From an uncultured Chitinophaga sp. (GTDB lineage: Bacteria; Bacteroidota; Bacteroidia; Chitinophagales; Chitinophagaceae), in contig NZ_CABHOU010000059.1 of assembly GCF_902168175.1 (NCBI RefSeq), positions 124,001 through 188,000 on the forward strand: a stretch of DNA of 64,000 nucleotides, in the 5' to 3' direction. The position numbers were made by a program, and so were the translations under genes. Shown piece by piece: positions 53,001 to 62,700 of this stretch; the first letter of the stretch is position 1; each line of letters starts with the position of its first letter. The notes under the pieces were generated by a model. That model was given only the letters and a program-made list of their open reading frames with translations. It did not search any database and was not told where the DNA came from.

Positions 53001-55916
53001 ATGAAAAAATGGTTGGTTGCGCTAACCTTTGGGTTGGTCTCTGTAGCACAGGCACAGCAGAAAGATTATTCCACGATCGTGAACCCGTTCATTGGAACAA
53101 GCGGTCACGGCCACACTTATCCCGGCCCAAGTATGCCTTTTGGCATGGTACAATTAAGTCCGGACACCCGCCTGAAAGGCTGGGACGGATGCAGCGGTTA
53201 CCACTACTCCGATTCTATTATCTATGGCTTCTCCCACACCCATCTTAGCGGTACGGGCATTGAAGATTATTGCGACATTCTCGTAATGCCTACAACCGGC
53301 ACTTACGAATGGAACAACGAGAAATACGCCTCTCCGTTTTCTCACAAAAATGAAAAAGCATACGCTGGCTTTTACAGTGTGAAACTGGATAAATACAATG
53401 TACAGGCCTCGCTTACCGCTACCAAACGTGTTGGCTTACACAAGTACGAATTTGCCGCTGGCACCAAAGAGGGCAATGTATTGCTGGACCTTTACCACCG
53501 CGACATCGTAAAAGACTCCCGCCTGAAAATCATCAACGATTCTACAGTAGTAGGCATGCGCCGCTCTACGAGCTGGGCGCAAGACCAGGTAGTTTACTTT
53601 GCCATGAAGTTTTCGCGCCCGTTCAAAAAGCACACGGTAGCGCAGGACAACAACGACAAAGGCGCGCTGAAAGAAGCCCAGGGCACCAATATCAAATCGT
53701 ATTTCACTTTTGATATTAACGGACCATTGTATGTAAAAGTGGCCATCTCCGGTGTTAGTGAAGATGGCGCGATGCGTAACCTGGATGCGGAGTTAAAAGA
53801 TTACAACTTCGACAAAGTGGTGGCCGACGCCAAAACCGCCTGGAATAAAGAATTAGGAAAGATTGAAATTAAAGGCGGCACCGCCGATCAGCAAACGATC
53901 TTTTACAGCGCATTATATCATGCCTGCCTTAATCCAAACCTGTATATGGATGTAGACGGCCAGTTCCTCGGTACTGACAAGAAAGTACATAAAGCAGAAG
54001 GCTTCGAAAACCACAGCGTATTTTCTCTCTGGGACACCCACCGTGGCCTTCATCCTCTAATGACCATCATCGATCAGAAAAGAACAAACGACTGGATTAA
54101 TACCTTCCTTGCGCAATATAAATACGGTGGCATGCTGCCCGTTTGGGAGCTGAGCGCAAATGAAACCTTCTGTATGATTGGTTATCATGCCATTCCTGTA
54201 ATGGCAGATGCTTACCAGAAAGGGATTCGTGGTTACGATGCAAAATACGCAATGGAGGCGATGAGAAGCTGGGCAGAAAGTGACCGTTTTGGTATACAGG
54301 ATTACATCCGCCAGGGTTACCTGAATACGGAAACCCAGGCAGAATCGGTATCGCGTATATTGGAATATGCCTATGACGACTGGTGTATTGCACAAATGGC
54401 GAAACTACAGGGCGATAAAGAAGTATACAATCGTTATACACAAAGAGCGCAGTATTACAAAAACATCTTCGACGCCTCTACCGGTTTTATGCGTGGCAAA
54501 ACAGGCGGGCGCTGGTTTTCTCCCTTCAACCCAACTGAAGTAAATAACTTTTTCACAGAAGCTAACAGTTGGCAATACAGCTTTGCGGTACAGCAGGATG
54601 TGAGCGGTTTGATTAAGTTACAGGGCGGCAAAGCAGCCTTCACCGCCAAACTGAATAAACTGTTTACAACTAACGAAGTCCTCTCTGGCCGCGAGCAATC
54701 GGACATTACTGGTTTAATAGGACAGTATGCACATGGCAACGAACCAAGTCATCATATAACTTACCTGTTTAACTATGTTGGTCAGCCATACCGTACGCAG
54801 GAGCTGGTACACGAAGTACTTACTACCCTGTATCACAACAATCCCGATGGCCTTAGCGGTAACGAAGATTGCGGACAGATGAGCGCATGGTATGTACTGA
54901 GTTCTATGGGCTTTTACTCCGTAACACCCGGTAGCGGCATATATGCCATAGGCACTCCCTTATTCGATGAGGTGAAAATCAACCTTGAAAATGGTAAAAC
55001 CTTTACCATTAAAACGAATAACAGGACGGCAAAGAACTTTTACATTACATCTGCCAAACTGAATGGCGCTAATTATACCAAAAGCTACTTTCAGCATGCA
55101 GATATTATGAACGGCGGCACACTGGAATTTAACATGAGCGCTACCGCCAACAAGCAATGGGGCGCGGCAACAGGCGACGTACCTGTAAGCAGCATTACTG
55201 AAAACCTGATTGTTCCTGTTCCTTACGCTATTGCACCTTCCGACAGGTTCCATAACACCACGCCGGTTACGCTTAAAACAGTAGAACCTGGTGCTATAAT
55301 TTACTATACACTGGATGGCAGCCAGCCTACTACATCTTCTAAAAAATATACGGCCCCCATAGTGATCAAAGAAAGCTGCAAACTGAAAGCTGTTGCATTC
55401 AAAGCCGGCCAGTACAGCAAGGTGATGGAAAGTGACTTTTACAGTATTCCGACCGATAAAACAATTACTATCCTCAGCAAAATACATCCGCAATACACAG
55501 GTGGCGGCAACGATGCCCTTATCGACGGCATCCGTGGCAAAAGTGACTTCAGGCTGGGTGGCTGGCAAAGCCATTATCCGGGCAACCTCGAAGCCATTGT
55601 AGATCTGAAGGCACCACGTAAAGTGAACAAAGTGTCGCTCGGTGTGCTGCAGGACCTTGGTGCATGGATCTGGTATCCTACCCAGGTGGAATTCTTCGCT
55701 TCTGCTGATGGTAAAAACTTTACCTCACTCGGTGTAGTTAAAAATACGATCTCCGATAAAGAATATGGCGGCCTTACGCAAGTACTGAGCCTACCCGTGC
55801 AAACCACTACCCGTTATATTAAAGTAGTAGCCAAAAACCACGGCACCATCCCGGAATGGCATCCTGGCAAAGGCGAAAACGGTCACCTGTTTGCAGATGA
55901 GATCATTATTGAGTAG
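53001..55916 (+). CDS. GH92 alpha-mannosidase with chitobiase-like and F5/8C domains
   Basis: A 971-residue secreted exo-alpha-mannosidase. Signal peptide 'MKKWLVALTFGLVSVAQAQQ'. The N-terminal GH92 beta domain begins 'VNPFIGTSGHGHTYPGPSMP' and contains 'WDGCSGYHYSD' and 'FSHTHLSGTGIEDYCDI'. The helical catalytic domain has 'SLWDTHRGLHPLMTI' and 'LSGNEDCGQMSAWYVLSSMG', with family acidic residues. C-terminal additions are a 'IYYTLDGSQPTTSSKKYTAP' module (about 750-810) and an F5/8-like domain (about 840-971). GH92 enzymes trim mannose from high-mannose N-glycans using calcium. GH20 follows by 64 nt. Confidence 0.95.
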   Translation: MKKWLVALTFGLVSVAQAQQKDYSTIVNPFIGTSGHGHTYPGPSMPFGMVQLSPDTRLKGWDGCSGYHYSDSIIYGFSHTHLSGTGIEDYCDILVMPTTGTYEWNNEKYASPFSHKNEKAYAGFYSVKLDKYNVQASLTATKRVGLHKYEFAAGTKEGNVLLDLYHRDIVKDSRLKIINDSTVVGMRRSTSWAQDQVVYFAMKFSRPFKKHTVAQDNNDKGALKEAQGTNIKSYFTFDINGPLYVKVAISGVSEDGAMRNLDAELKDYNFDKVVADAKTAWNKELGKIEIKGGTADQQTIFYSALYHACLNPNLYMDVDGQFLGTDKKVHKAEGFENHSVFSLWDTHRGLHPLMTIIDQKRTNDWINTFLAQYKYGGMLPVWELSANETFCMIGYHAIPVMADAYQKGIRGYDAKYAMEAMRSWAESDRFGIQDYIRQGYLNTETQAESVSRILEYAYDDWCIAQMAKLQGDKEVYNRYTQRAQYYKNIFDASTGFMRGKTGGRWFSPFNPTEVNNFFTEANSWQYSFAVQQDVSGLIKLQGGKAAFTAKLNKLFTTNEVLSGREQSDITGLIGQYAHGNEPSHHITYLFNYVGQPYRTQELVHEVLTTLYHNNPDGLSGNEDCGQMSAWYVLSSMGFYSVTPGSGIYAIGTPLFDEVKINLENGKTFTIKTNNRTAKNFYITSAKLNGANYTKSYFQHADIMNGGTLEFNMSATANKQWGAATGDVPVSSITENLIVPVPYAIAPSDRFHNTTPVTLKTVEPGAIIYYTLDGSQPTTSSKKYTAPIVIKESCKLKAVAFKAGQYSKVMESDFYSIPTDKTITILSKIHPQYTGGGNDALIDGIRGKSDFRLGGWQSHYPGNLEAIVDLKAPRKVNKVSLGVLQDLGAWIWYPTQVEFFASADGKNFTSLGVVKNTISDKEYGGLTQVLSLPVQTTTRYIKVVAKNHGTIPEWHPGKGENGHLFADEIIIE

Positions 55917-55980
55917 TTTGAATGTTCCTGGAAAATTAATACAGACCATTACTGACAATAACCAAATATTGCAATACACT

Positions 55981-58281
55981 ATGAGACTAAACTCTTTTCT
56001 ACGTTTATTGATGATCGCTGTTACCATGGGTGCGGCCGCCTGTAGCAATACCGGCAAACAGTCGCCCAAAGGCACTATACATGCCCTTATCCCGCTTCCG
56101 GCAGAAGTAAAGGAGAATGCAGATTCGTTCCTGATTGATAAACAAACCACGATTGTTGCCGCCACTGCGGAAGACAAACAATCCGCAGCTTTGTTTAATG
56201 CATACCTGAAAGAACTGACCGGGTACGAACTGACGGTTGCTGACAATGGTGATAAAAACGCCATCGTACTGAAAACCGGCAACGATACCACCGCCAAAGA
56301 AGGATATCGTCTTTCCGTTAAAAATGACCTGGTGACCATTAACGGCAACAGCGGCGCGGGTACCTTTTACGGCATCCAGACTCTTATTCAGCTATTGCCG
56401 GTGGAAAAAGGCAACGCACTATTGGTACCTGGTGTAGATATCGCAGACCAACCGCGTTTTTCTTACCGTGGCCTGCACCTGGATGTGGGTCGCCACTTCT
56501 TCCCGGTAGATTTCATTAAAAAGTATATCGATCTGCTGGCGATGCATAAAATGAATACGTTTCACTGGCACCTTACGGATGACCAGGGCTGGCGTATAGA
56601 AATTAAGAAGTATCCCCGCCTACAGGAAGTGGCTTCCAAACGTAAGGAAACCATGGCCGGCCATTATAACGACAACAAGTATGATGGCAAACCTTACGGT
56701 GGTTATTACACCCAGGAAGAAGTGAAAGATGTAGTGAAATATGCGGCAGAACGTTTTGTAACGGTCCTTCCTGAAATAGAGATGCCCGGCCACGCACTGG
56801 CGGCGCTTACTGCATTTCCCAGCTTTGGATGCACCGGTGGCCCGTACGAAACAGGCACCCGTTGGGGTGTTTACGACGATGTATTTTGCGCAGGCAACGA
56901 TTCCGTTTTCTTCTTTTTACAGGATGTGATAGATGAGATATTGCCACTGTTCCCGAGCAACTACATTCACATAGGCGGCGATGAAAGCCCGAAAGTGCGT
57001 TGGGAGAAATGCCCGAAATGCCAGAAGCGTATTAAGGACGAGCATTTGAAAGACGAACATGCGTTACAGAGCTACTTTATCCAGCGCATGGAAAAATACA
57101 TCAACAGCAAAGGCCGTCGCATTATTGGCTGGGACGAGATCCTGGAAGGCGGTTTAGCGCCCGATGCTACCGTGATGAGCTGGAGAGGTACCGAAGGTGG
57201 TATTGCCGCGGCACAACAAGGTCACGATGTGGTGATGACCCCAGGCAGCCATGTATACTTCGATTATTATCAGTCTAAAGGAAAAAATGAACCAGTAGCC
57301 ATAGGCGGATTTTTACCAGTAAGCAGGGTTTACAGCTTTGAGCCTGTACCCGATGCCTCGCTGCTGGACCCGTCAAAAGCCAAACACATTATTGGCGCAC
57401 AGGCCAACCTGTGGACAGAGTACATTAAAACTCCCGAACACGTAGAATACATGGTGTATCCACGCGCAGTGGCATTGGCCGAAGTAGTGTGGACCAAACC
57501 TGAATTGAAAAACTACGACAACTTCCTCGAAAGGTTAAAAGTACACCTGAAACGCCTCGACATCAAAAAAGTAAACTACGCCAAACACATTTTCATGGTA
57601 ACAGGTGTGGTAGAAAACGATGAAAAAGGCAATATGCAGGTAAAACTGAGCAGCGAACTGGATGGTAGCAAAATCGTGTACACCCTTGACAGCAGCGCGC
57701 CTTCCGTTAATTCCACTGCTTACACAACTCCGGTAGCCATTACTAAAAGTGGTACTTTCCGCGGCGTGGTATTGCAGGATGGCAAACCGTTCGGCGATGA
57801 GTTTGAACAAACTTTCTCCTTTAATAAGGCTACCGGCAAAACCGTTACGCTGAAAAAAGCGCCACATGAGAAATACAATCCAGGCAGTCCCTTCTCCCTG
57901 GTGAATGGTATCCAGGGCGTAGAGAAGTTTAACGATAACCAGTGGTCGGCCTTCCAGGGCGACTTTGAAGCTACGGTAGACATGGGCGACAGCACAGATA
58001 TCAGTAAATTCGGATTGAGCATCCTTAAGTACAACGACCAGTGGATATATCAACCTAAGGAAATCGTGTTTTATGTGTCTAACGACGGTAAAATCTGGAA
58101 AGAAGTAGCCAAAACCAGTTCTTTCCCTTCCAATGGTATTAATAAAGTAAGACTGGCTGTTAACGGCGTAAAAGCCCGTTACGTGAAAGTATTCGCGAAA
58201 CACTTCGGTAACATTCCGAATGGTGCGCAGGGCGCGGGTAATCCCTCCTGGCTGTTTGTAGACGAAATCGTAATAGACTAA
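55981..58281 (+). CDS. GH20 beta-N-acetylhexosaminidase lipoprotein
   Basis: A 766-residue exo-hexosaminidase that removes terminal GlcNAc or GalNAc. I start at ATG 55981, which gives a lipoprotein signal 'MRLNSFLRLLMIAVTMGAAAC'. After the N-terminal GH20b domain comes the barrel, with 'YRGLHLDVGRHFFPVDFIKK', 'NTFHWHLTDDQGWRIEIKKY' and the catalytic Asp-Glu pair in 'YIHIGGDESPKVRW'. A chitobiase-type module and F5/8-like C-terminal domain mirror those of the GH92 and GH29 proteins. It is 64 nt after GH92, so likely co-transcribed, and is followed by a terminator. Confidence 0.95.
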   Translation: MRLNSFLRLLMIAVTMGAAACSNTGKQSPKGTIHALIPLPAEVKENADSFLIDKQTTIVAATAEDKQSAALFNAYLKELTGYELTVADNGDKNAIVLKTGNDTTAKEGYRLSVKNDLVTINGNSGAGTFYGIQTLIQLLPVEKGNALLVPGVDIADQPRFSYRGLHLDVGRHFFPVDFIKKYIDLLAMHKMNTFHWHLTDDQGWRIEIKKYPRLQEVASKRKETMAGHYNDNKYDGKPYGGYYTQEEVKDVVKYAAERFVTVLPEIEMPGHALAALTAFPSFGCTGGPYETGTRWGVYDDVFCAGNDSVFFFLQDVIDEILPLFPSNYIHIGGDESPKVRWEKCPKCQKRIKDEHLKDEHALQSYFIQRMEKYINSKGRRIIGWDEILEGGLAPDATVMSWRGTEGGIAAAQQGHDVVMTPGSHVYFDYYQSKGKNEPVAIGGFLPVSRVYSFEPVPDASLLDPSKAKHIIGAQANLWTEYIKTPEHVEYMVYPRAVALAEVVWTKPELKNYDNFLERLKVHLKRLDIKKVNYAKHIFMVTGVVENDEKGNMQVKLSSELDGSKIVYTLDSSAPSVNSTAYTTPVAITKSGTFRGVVLQDGKPFGDEFEQTFSFNKATGKTVTLKKAPHEKYNPGSPFSLVNGIQGVEKFNDNQWSAFQGDFEATVDMGDSTDISKFGLSILKYNDQWIYQPKEIVFYVSNDGKIWKEVAKTSSFPSNGINKVRLAVNGVKARYVKVFAKHFGNIPNGAQGAGNPSWLFVDEIVID

Positions 58282-58286
58282 CATAC

Positions 58287-58315
58287 AAAAGGGCGGCATT
58301 CAAATGCCGCCCTTT
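58287..58315. terminator. Terminator after the GH20 gene
   Basis: AAAAGGGCGGCATT and AATGCCGCCCTTT form a stem with a tiny loop, just after the GH20 stop; T-richness follows on both strands. Confidence 0.88.
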
Positions 58316-58398
58316 ATTCTTACCCACTTTTCATTAAGCCGGGTATGCTTGCCGGCCTGCATTCTAACATTTGACTATGACTCGCACAGTCCCCATCA

Positions 58399-58809
58399 TT
58401 ACATTTTATTTACCCACAGGTTCCATTTAGCGTCGAATTTGTACCACTCGCCTTGTGGGCCTTCCCATTTCCACTCAGGTGCTTCGCTCCATTTTTTACC
58501 TTCGTCGGCACTCCACCACAGTTTACCATCGCCAATTTTCAGCCATTTGCCGTCTTTATCGGCCCACATGCCGCTTTCTACCGCAGCCCATTTTTTACCG
58601 TCGGTGCTCCACCAAAGTTTGGCGCTTTTGTCCAGTTTATACCAATAGGTTTTACCGTCCATTTTGCCTTCCCAGGTACCAGTGGCGCTCTTTTTGAAGT
58701 CGGCCAGCTTGGTTTCATTAGTTACATTATTAACAGCAGCATTTGCAGAATTTACGTTTAGGGCAAGCAGCATACAGATCGCTGTTGCAGCGAATAACAA
58801 CTTTTTCAT
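58399..58809 (-). CDS. Small secreted Trp-rich repeat protein
   Basis: A 136-residue protein with signal peptide 'MKKLLFAATAICMLLALNVN' and about 15 tryptophans in the last 95 residues. Repeating short motifs are 'KLWWSTDGKKWAAVE', 'KLWWSADEGKKWSEA' and 'GKWLKIGDG', suggesting a small beta-repeat fold with exposed Trp. No named family is recognised. Trp-rich surfaces commonly bind carbohydrate, and the gene sits between GH20 and NagB, so glycan binding is a reasonable guess. It is on the opposite strand to both and has its own transcription unit. Confidence 0.72.
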   Translation of the reverse strand: MKKLLFAATAICMLLALNVNSANAAVNNVTNETKLADFKKSATGTWEGKMDGKTYWYKLDKSAKLWWSTDGKKWAAVESGMWADKDGKWLKIGDGKLWWSADEGKKWSEAPEWKWEGPQGEWYKFDAKWNLWVNKM

Positions 58810-59179
58810 TGGATCAATAAATTTAAAATAGATTAATTAAGATGATATGTAGCGACAACGAAGCAATCCGGATATTTGATGCGCTGTTGCTTACCTTTTC
58901 TCCTGTAGTTGCCGGCTTTCCGGACCGGCAATCAGTTTACATGCATGTTTCTGAGCGGAGGTACTTTAATAAACGGAGAATAAATACACTTGGATTGCAA
59001 AACACCATAACAAGTTTTAGCAGGGCACAGAAATCCGTTCAAACATTGCCGTTTTTCCTTTATTATTTTCTAAGTATATCGTTGTACATTAAATAATTCC
59101 GAAATTACTCAGAGAATCGCGGGATTTTCTTTAATTTTCCGGCTCGTTTTTTCAAACGCATATCAAAAAACAATACGTC
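58810..59179. other. Gene-free region upstream of nagB
   Basis: Divergent intergenic stretch of 370 nt. An 84-codon frame at 58842-59096 looks like chance. No full-consensus promoter or operator palindrome was recognised. Confidence 0.5.
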
Positions 59180-61105
59180 ATGACCATCAATCACCAGGAA
59201 ATTGAACTGATAGACAGTTTTGAACAGATTGTCGTGGACATTCATCCCTCCGCAAAAGAGGGTTCCAAAGCCGTTGCCGCCGAAATCGCGGAATTGATCC
59301 GCCAGAAAGCGGCCGCTAAAGAACCCTGCGTGCTGGGACTGGCCACAGGCTCTACACCTAAGTATTTGTATGCAGAGCTGGTACGCCTGCATAAAGAAGA
59401 GGGACTTAGCTTTAAAAACGTTGTTACGTTTAACCTGGACGAGTATTACCCGATTGAGCCGGATGCCTTACAGAGCTACAACCGTTTCATGAAGGAGCAA
59501 TTGTTTAATCATATTGATATACCAGAAGGCAACTACCACGTTCCGGACGGCACACTGCCGAAGGAGAAGATGAAGGCCTATTGCGAAGAATACGAGCGCA
59601 AAATCGAAGCGGCCGGCGGTTTGGACATCCAGATCCTGGGAATCGGTAACAACGGGCACATCGGCTTTAACGAGCCGGGTTCCAGCATTAACTCCCACAC
59701 CCGCCTTATTACCCTGGACAATGGCACCCGTATCGCTAACGCTTACGAGTTCCCGAATATGAGCCAGGTACCTCGTTTGGCCATTACCATGGGCATTAGC
59801 ACCATTATGAGAGCCAAACGTGTGATCCTGATGGCATGGGGTTCTCACAAATCCAAGATCGTTCGCAGGTCGGTAGAAGGTCATAGCACCGACCAGGTGC
59901 CCGCTTCCCTGTTACAACAACACAGAAATGTGAAGTTTGTCGTGGACGAACAGGCTGCCCACGACCTTACCCGCAACAAGGAGCCGTGGCTTACCGGTGA
60001 TTGCGAATGGACGCCCGCCCTTATCCGCAAAGCCGTTACCGGCCTGGCGATGAAGCTGAACAAAGCTATCCTCATGCTTACCGATAAGGATTACAATGAG
60101 AATGGTTTGAACGACCTGGTAGTACAATATGGTTCGGCTTACGAACTGAACATCAAAGAATTTAACGCCATCCGCGATACCATAACGGGCTGGCCCGGCG
60201 GTAAACCAGGCGCACAGCTGCCTAATCACCCCGAGCGCTCAGAGCCTGCTAAAAAACGTGCCCTTATCTTCTCTCCTCACCCAGATGATGATATCATCTC
60301 CATGGGCGGTACTTTTATCCGTTTACACGAGCAGGGGCACGATGTACATGTAGCTTACCAGACTTCCGGTAACATTGCCGTAACCGACGAGTTTGTGCTT
60401 CGCTTTATCGACTTCGCCGTAGGTTTCGAAGGCATGTTCGATATCAGCAACAAAAAGAGCAGTGAGATCCTGGAAGAAGCAAAAGCGTTCATCAGAACTA
60501 AGAAAACAAGTCAGAAAGATACCCCGGAGATCCGCGCTATTAAAGGCCTGATCCGCCGTTGCGAAGCCAAGGCTACCTGCCGTTACGTAGGTATCAAGGA
60601 AGAAAACGCGCATTTCATGAACCTGCCGTTCTACGAAACTGGCCTGGTAGAAAAGAAACCCATGGGGCCTGAAGATGTGGAACTGACCGTTGCTCTGCTC
60701 CGTAAACTGAAACCACAGCAGATCTATTGTGCAGGCGACCTCGCCGATCCGCATGGTACGCACAAGGTTTGCCTGGACGTGATCTTCGCCGCTCTTGATA
60801 TCCTTAAAGATGAAGATTGGGCTAAAGATTGCTGGGTATGGCTGTACAAAGGCGCATGGCAGGAGTGGGATATCCACGAAATCGAAATGGCGGTACCAAT
60901 GAGTCCCGACCAGATCGTGCAGAAACGCCTCGGCATCTTCATCCACCAGAGCCAGAAAGACGTAGTGCCTTTCCAGGGTACCGACCTTCGCGAGTTCTGG
61001 CAGAGAGCCGAAGACCGTAACGCCAACACGGCTGATCTCTATGATCGCCTGGGATTACAGAAATACGCCGCTATCGAGGCTTTCGTACGTTACCACTTCA
61101 TGTAA
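59180..61105 (+). CDS. nagB: Glucosamine-6-phosphate deaminase fused to a PIG-L/LmbE deacetylase domain
   Basis: A 641-residue two-domain protein. The N-terminal part (about 10-290) is NagB: 'LGLATGSTPKYLYAELVRLH', the catalytic Asp87 in 'FNLDEYYP', and 'GIGNNGHIGFNEPGSS' with His160 and Glu165. It converts GlcN6P to fructose-6-phosphate and ammonia. The C-terminal part (about 360-640) is a PIG-L/LmbE zinc deacetylase with 'SPHPDDDIISMGG' (366-371 core) and 'DPHGTH' (523-528). The fusion is familiar in Bacteroidota, though the second activity is not defined to my knowledge; it might deacetylate an N-acetylated sugar before deamination. No separate nagA is in the window. Confidence 0.93.
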   Translation: MTINHQEIELIDSFEQIVVDIHPSAKEGSKAVAAEIAELIRQKAAAKEPCVLGLATGSTPKYLYAELVRLHKEEGLSFKNVVTFNLDEYYPIEPDALQSYNRFMKEQLFNHIDIPEGNYHVPDGTLPKEKMKAYCEEYERKIEAAGGLDIQILGIGNNGHIGFNEPGSSINSHTRLITLDNGTRIANAYEFPNMSQVPRLAITMGISTIMRAKRVILMAWGSHKSKIVRRSVEGHSTDQVPASLLQQHRNVKFVVDEQAAHDLTRNKEPWLTGDCEWTPALIRKAVTGLAMKLNKAILMLTDKDYNENGLNDLVVQYGSAYELNIKEFNAIRDTITGWPGGKPGAQLPNHPERSEPAKKRALIFSPHPDDDIISMGGTFIRLHEQGHDVHVAYQTSGNIAVTDEFVLRFIDFAVGFEGMFDISNKKSSEILEEAKAFIRTKKTSQKDTPEIRAIKGLIRRCEAKATCRYVGIKEENAHFMNLPFYETGLVEKKPMGPEDVELTVALLRKLKPQQIYCAGDLADPHGTHKVCLDVIFAALDILKDEDWAKDCWVWLYKGAWQEWDIHEIEMAVPMSPDQIVQKRLGIFIHQSQKDVVPFQGTDLREFWQRAEDRNANTADLYDRLGLQKYAAIEAFVRYHFM

Positions 61106-61130
61106 ACGCACAAACGCCTTACAATATATT

Positions 61131-61158
61131 AACGCCTCTGCACCGCAGGGGCGTTTTT
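61131..61158 (+). terminator. Terminator of nagB
   Basis: AACGCCTCTGC and GCAGGGGCGTT pair (one mismatch) around ACC and are followed by TTTTG. Confidence 0.85.
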
Positions 61159-61196
61159 GTTACGGCACATTTACAATAATGTGCATAGAATGTGCG

Positions 61197-61225
61197 TTGC
61201 ACTATCATCGCATTGGTTAACTTTG
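61197..61225 (+). promoter_or_regulatory. Bacteroidota-type promoter for rmuC
   Basis: TTG at 61197-61199, 18-bp spacer, TAACTTTG at 61218-61225, about 38 bp before the rmuC start. Confidence 0.65.
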
Positions 61226-61263
61226 AAATTGCTTATAACACTCGTTAAACACCACGTAACCAT

Positions 61264-62694
61264 ATGAACGTGACCCTCATTCTTACCCTGGTGGCCGGGC
61301 TGATAGCCGGTAGCTTTGCAGGCTATCTTATCCTCCGCAACCTTTTATTAAGGCATTATGTGCCCAAAACCGAAGCCGACCAGCTACGCCTCGAAATGGC
61401 CCGGGGCCTTACCCGCGAGCAGGTAGAAGAACGTTATGTATTACGTGAACTCCACATCAGCCTCCAAAATAACCTGCGCGAAAAGGATCATGAACTCAAT
61501 GATCTTAAAAATGTGATCTTTAATAAAGACAATCACATACTGGACCTGAGTACTGAAAAAACTGCCCTGCAAAAAGTAAACGAGCATCTCGAAGACAAAC
61601 TGGATAATGCAAAAAAGGAGCTGGACGCCATTCTTGTCAATTCTAAAGAACAGTTTAAACTGCTGGCCGAAGAGATCGTAAAGGAGAAAGGGAAAGATTT
61701 GTCTGATGCCAATAAAGTAACGCTGGACGCACTGCTTAATCCTCTTAAAACGGATATTAACAATTTTAAGAAAACGATAGAAGATACACGTAAAGAAGAT
61801 ATACAGGACCTTACTTCGCTGAAGAAAGAAATTGAAGGCCTGCAAAAATTAAACATCCGGTTGAGCGAAGATGCACAACGCCTGGCGGGTGCCTTACGAA
61901 GCGATGTAAAGGTACAGGGCAACTGGGGCGAAGACAGGCTGAAACTGATTCTTGAATCGGAAGGCCTGCAGAACTACATCGACTTTACCAACCAGGGCAC
62001 TTACCGCGACGAGGAAGAAGGCCAGAACCGCCGTCCGGACTGTATCCTGCGATTACCAGATGGCAAACACCTGGTGATTGACAGCAAGGTATCGCTTAAC
62101 GCTTATGTAGAATATTTCAACGCCTCCGATCCCGGGCAGAAAAAGGAATCGCTGAAACAACTGGTCCGTAATATCACCGACCACATTGATATACTCGCTA
62201 ACAAAAACTACCAGGCACTGGCAGGACTGCAAACACCAGATTTCGTGTTTATGTTCATGCACTTTGAATCGGCCCTCACGCTCGCCATGAACGAAAGCCC
62301 TGATATATTCAACAGGGCCCTCGCACGTAAAATCGTGATCATCACCCCCACTACTCTTGTGGCTACTATGAAAGTTGTAAAACTGCTGTGGCAAAAAGAA
62401 AACAGGGTAAAGAACGTGGAAGAGATTTTCCGCCAATGTGGCTTACTGTATGATAAGTTCGTGATGTTTACCGAAGAAATGCAAAAGGTGGGTAAAAGTC
62501 TGGGGGATGCCAGCAGGGCTTATAAAGATGCGATGGACAGGCTGCGTGATGGCACGCGCAAAGGCGATACCATCATCGGTAAATTTCAACTGATCCAAAA
62601 CCTGGAAGCAAAAACCACCAGGAAACTACCCGATAATATACTGAATGAAATTTCTATGCTGGATGATGATATTTATCCGGTGGTGAACAGATAG
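61264..62694 (+). CDS. rmuC: DNA recombination protein RmuC
   Basis: A 476-residue protein with an N-terminal membrane anchor (about 4-25), a long coiled coil (about 45-195) and the RmuC nuclease-like core (about 210-450). Core motifs are 'VKVQGNWGEDRLKLILESEG', 'RPDCILRLPDGKHLVIDSKV' and 'LVATMKVVKLLWQKENR'. RmuC is thought to limit inversions and rearrangement at repeats and resembles PD-(D/E)xK nucleases. Two further genes follow at 6-36 nt spacing on the same strand. Confidence 0.93.
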   Translation: MNVTLILTLVAGLIAGSFAGYLILRNLLLRHYVPKTEADQLRLEMARGLTREQVEERYVLRELHISLQNNLREKDHELNDLKNVIFNKDNHILDLSTEKTALQKVNEHLEDKLDNAKKELDAILVNSKEQFKLLAEEIVKEKGKDLSDANKVTLDALLNPLKTDINNFKKTIEDTRKEDIQDLTSLKKEIEGLQKLNIRLSEDAQRLAGALRSDVKVQGNWGEDRLKLILESEGLQNYIDFTNQGTYRDEEEGQNRRPDCILRLPDGKHLVIDSKVSLNAYVEYFNASDPGQKKESLKQLVRNITDHIDILANKNYQALAGLQTPDFVFMFMHFESALTLAMNESPDIFNRALARKIVIITPTTLVATMKVVKLLWQKENRVKNVEEIFRQCGLLYDKFVMFTEEMQKVGKSLGDASRAYKDAMDRLRDGTRKGDTIIGKFQLIQNLEAKTTRKLPDNILNEISMLDDDIYPVVNR

Positions 62695-62700
62695 CTAGTC

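Noticed and set aside
58842-59096. 84-codon plus-strand gene before nagB
   Set aside because: No recognisable motif, signal or promoter, and its composition looks like translated spacer.
59180-60050. NagB domain inactive because Asn158 replaces the Asp of the E. coli GNDGH motif
   Set aside because: From memory, active Gram-positive NagB enzymes also carry Asn in the NGHIGFNEP motif. The other catalytic residues (Asp87, His160, Glu165) are present.
39625-61105. Classic Sus-type polysaccharide utilisation locus
   Set aside because: No SusC/SusD pair, hybrid two-component system or ECF-sigma/anti-sigma pair was found. The only TonB receptor in the window belongs to the thiamin riboswitch.
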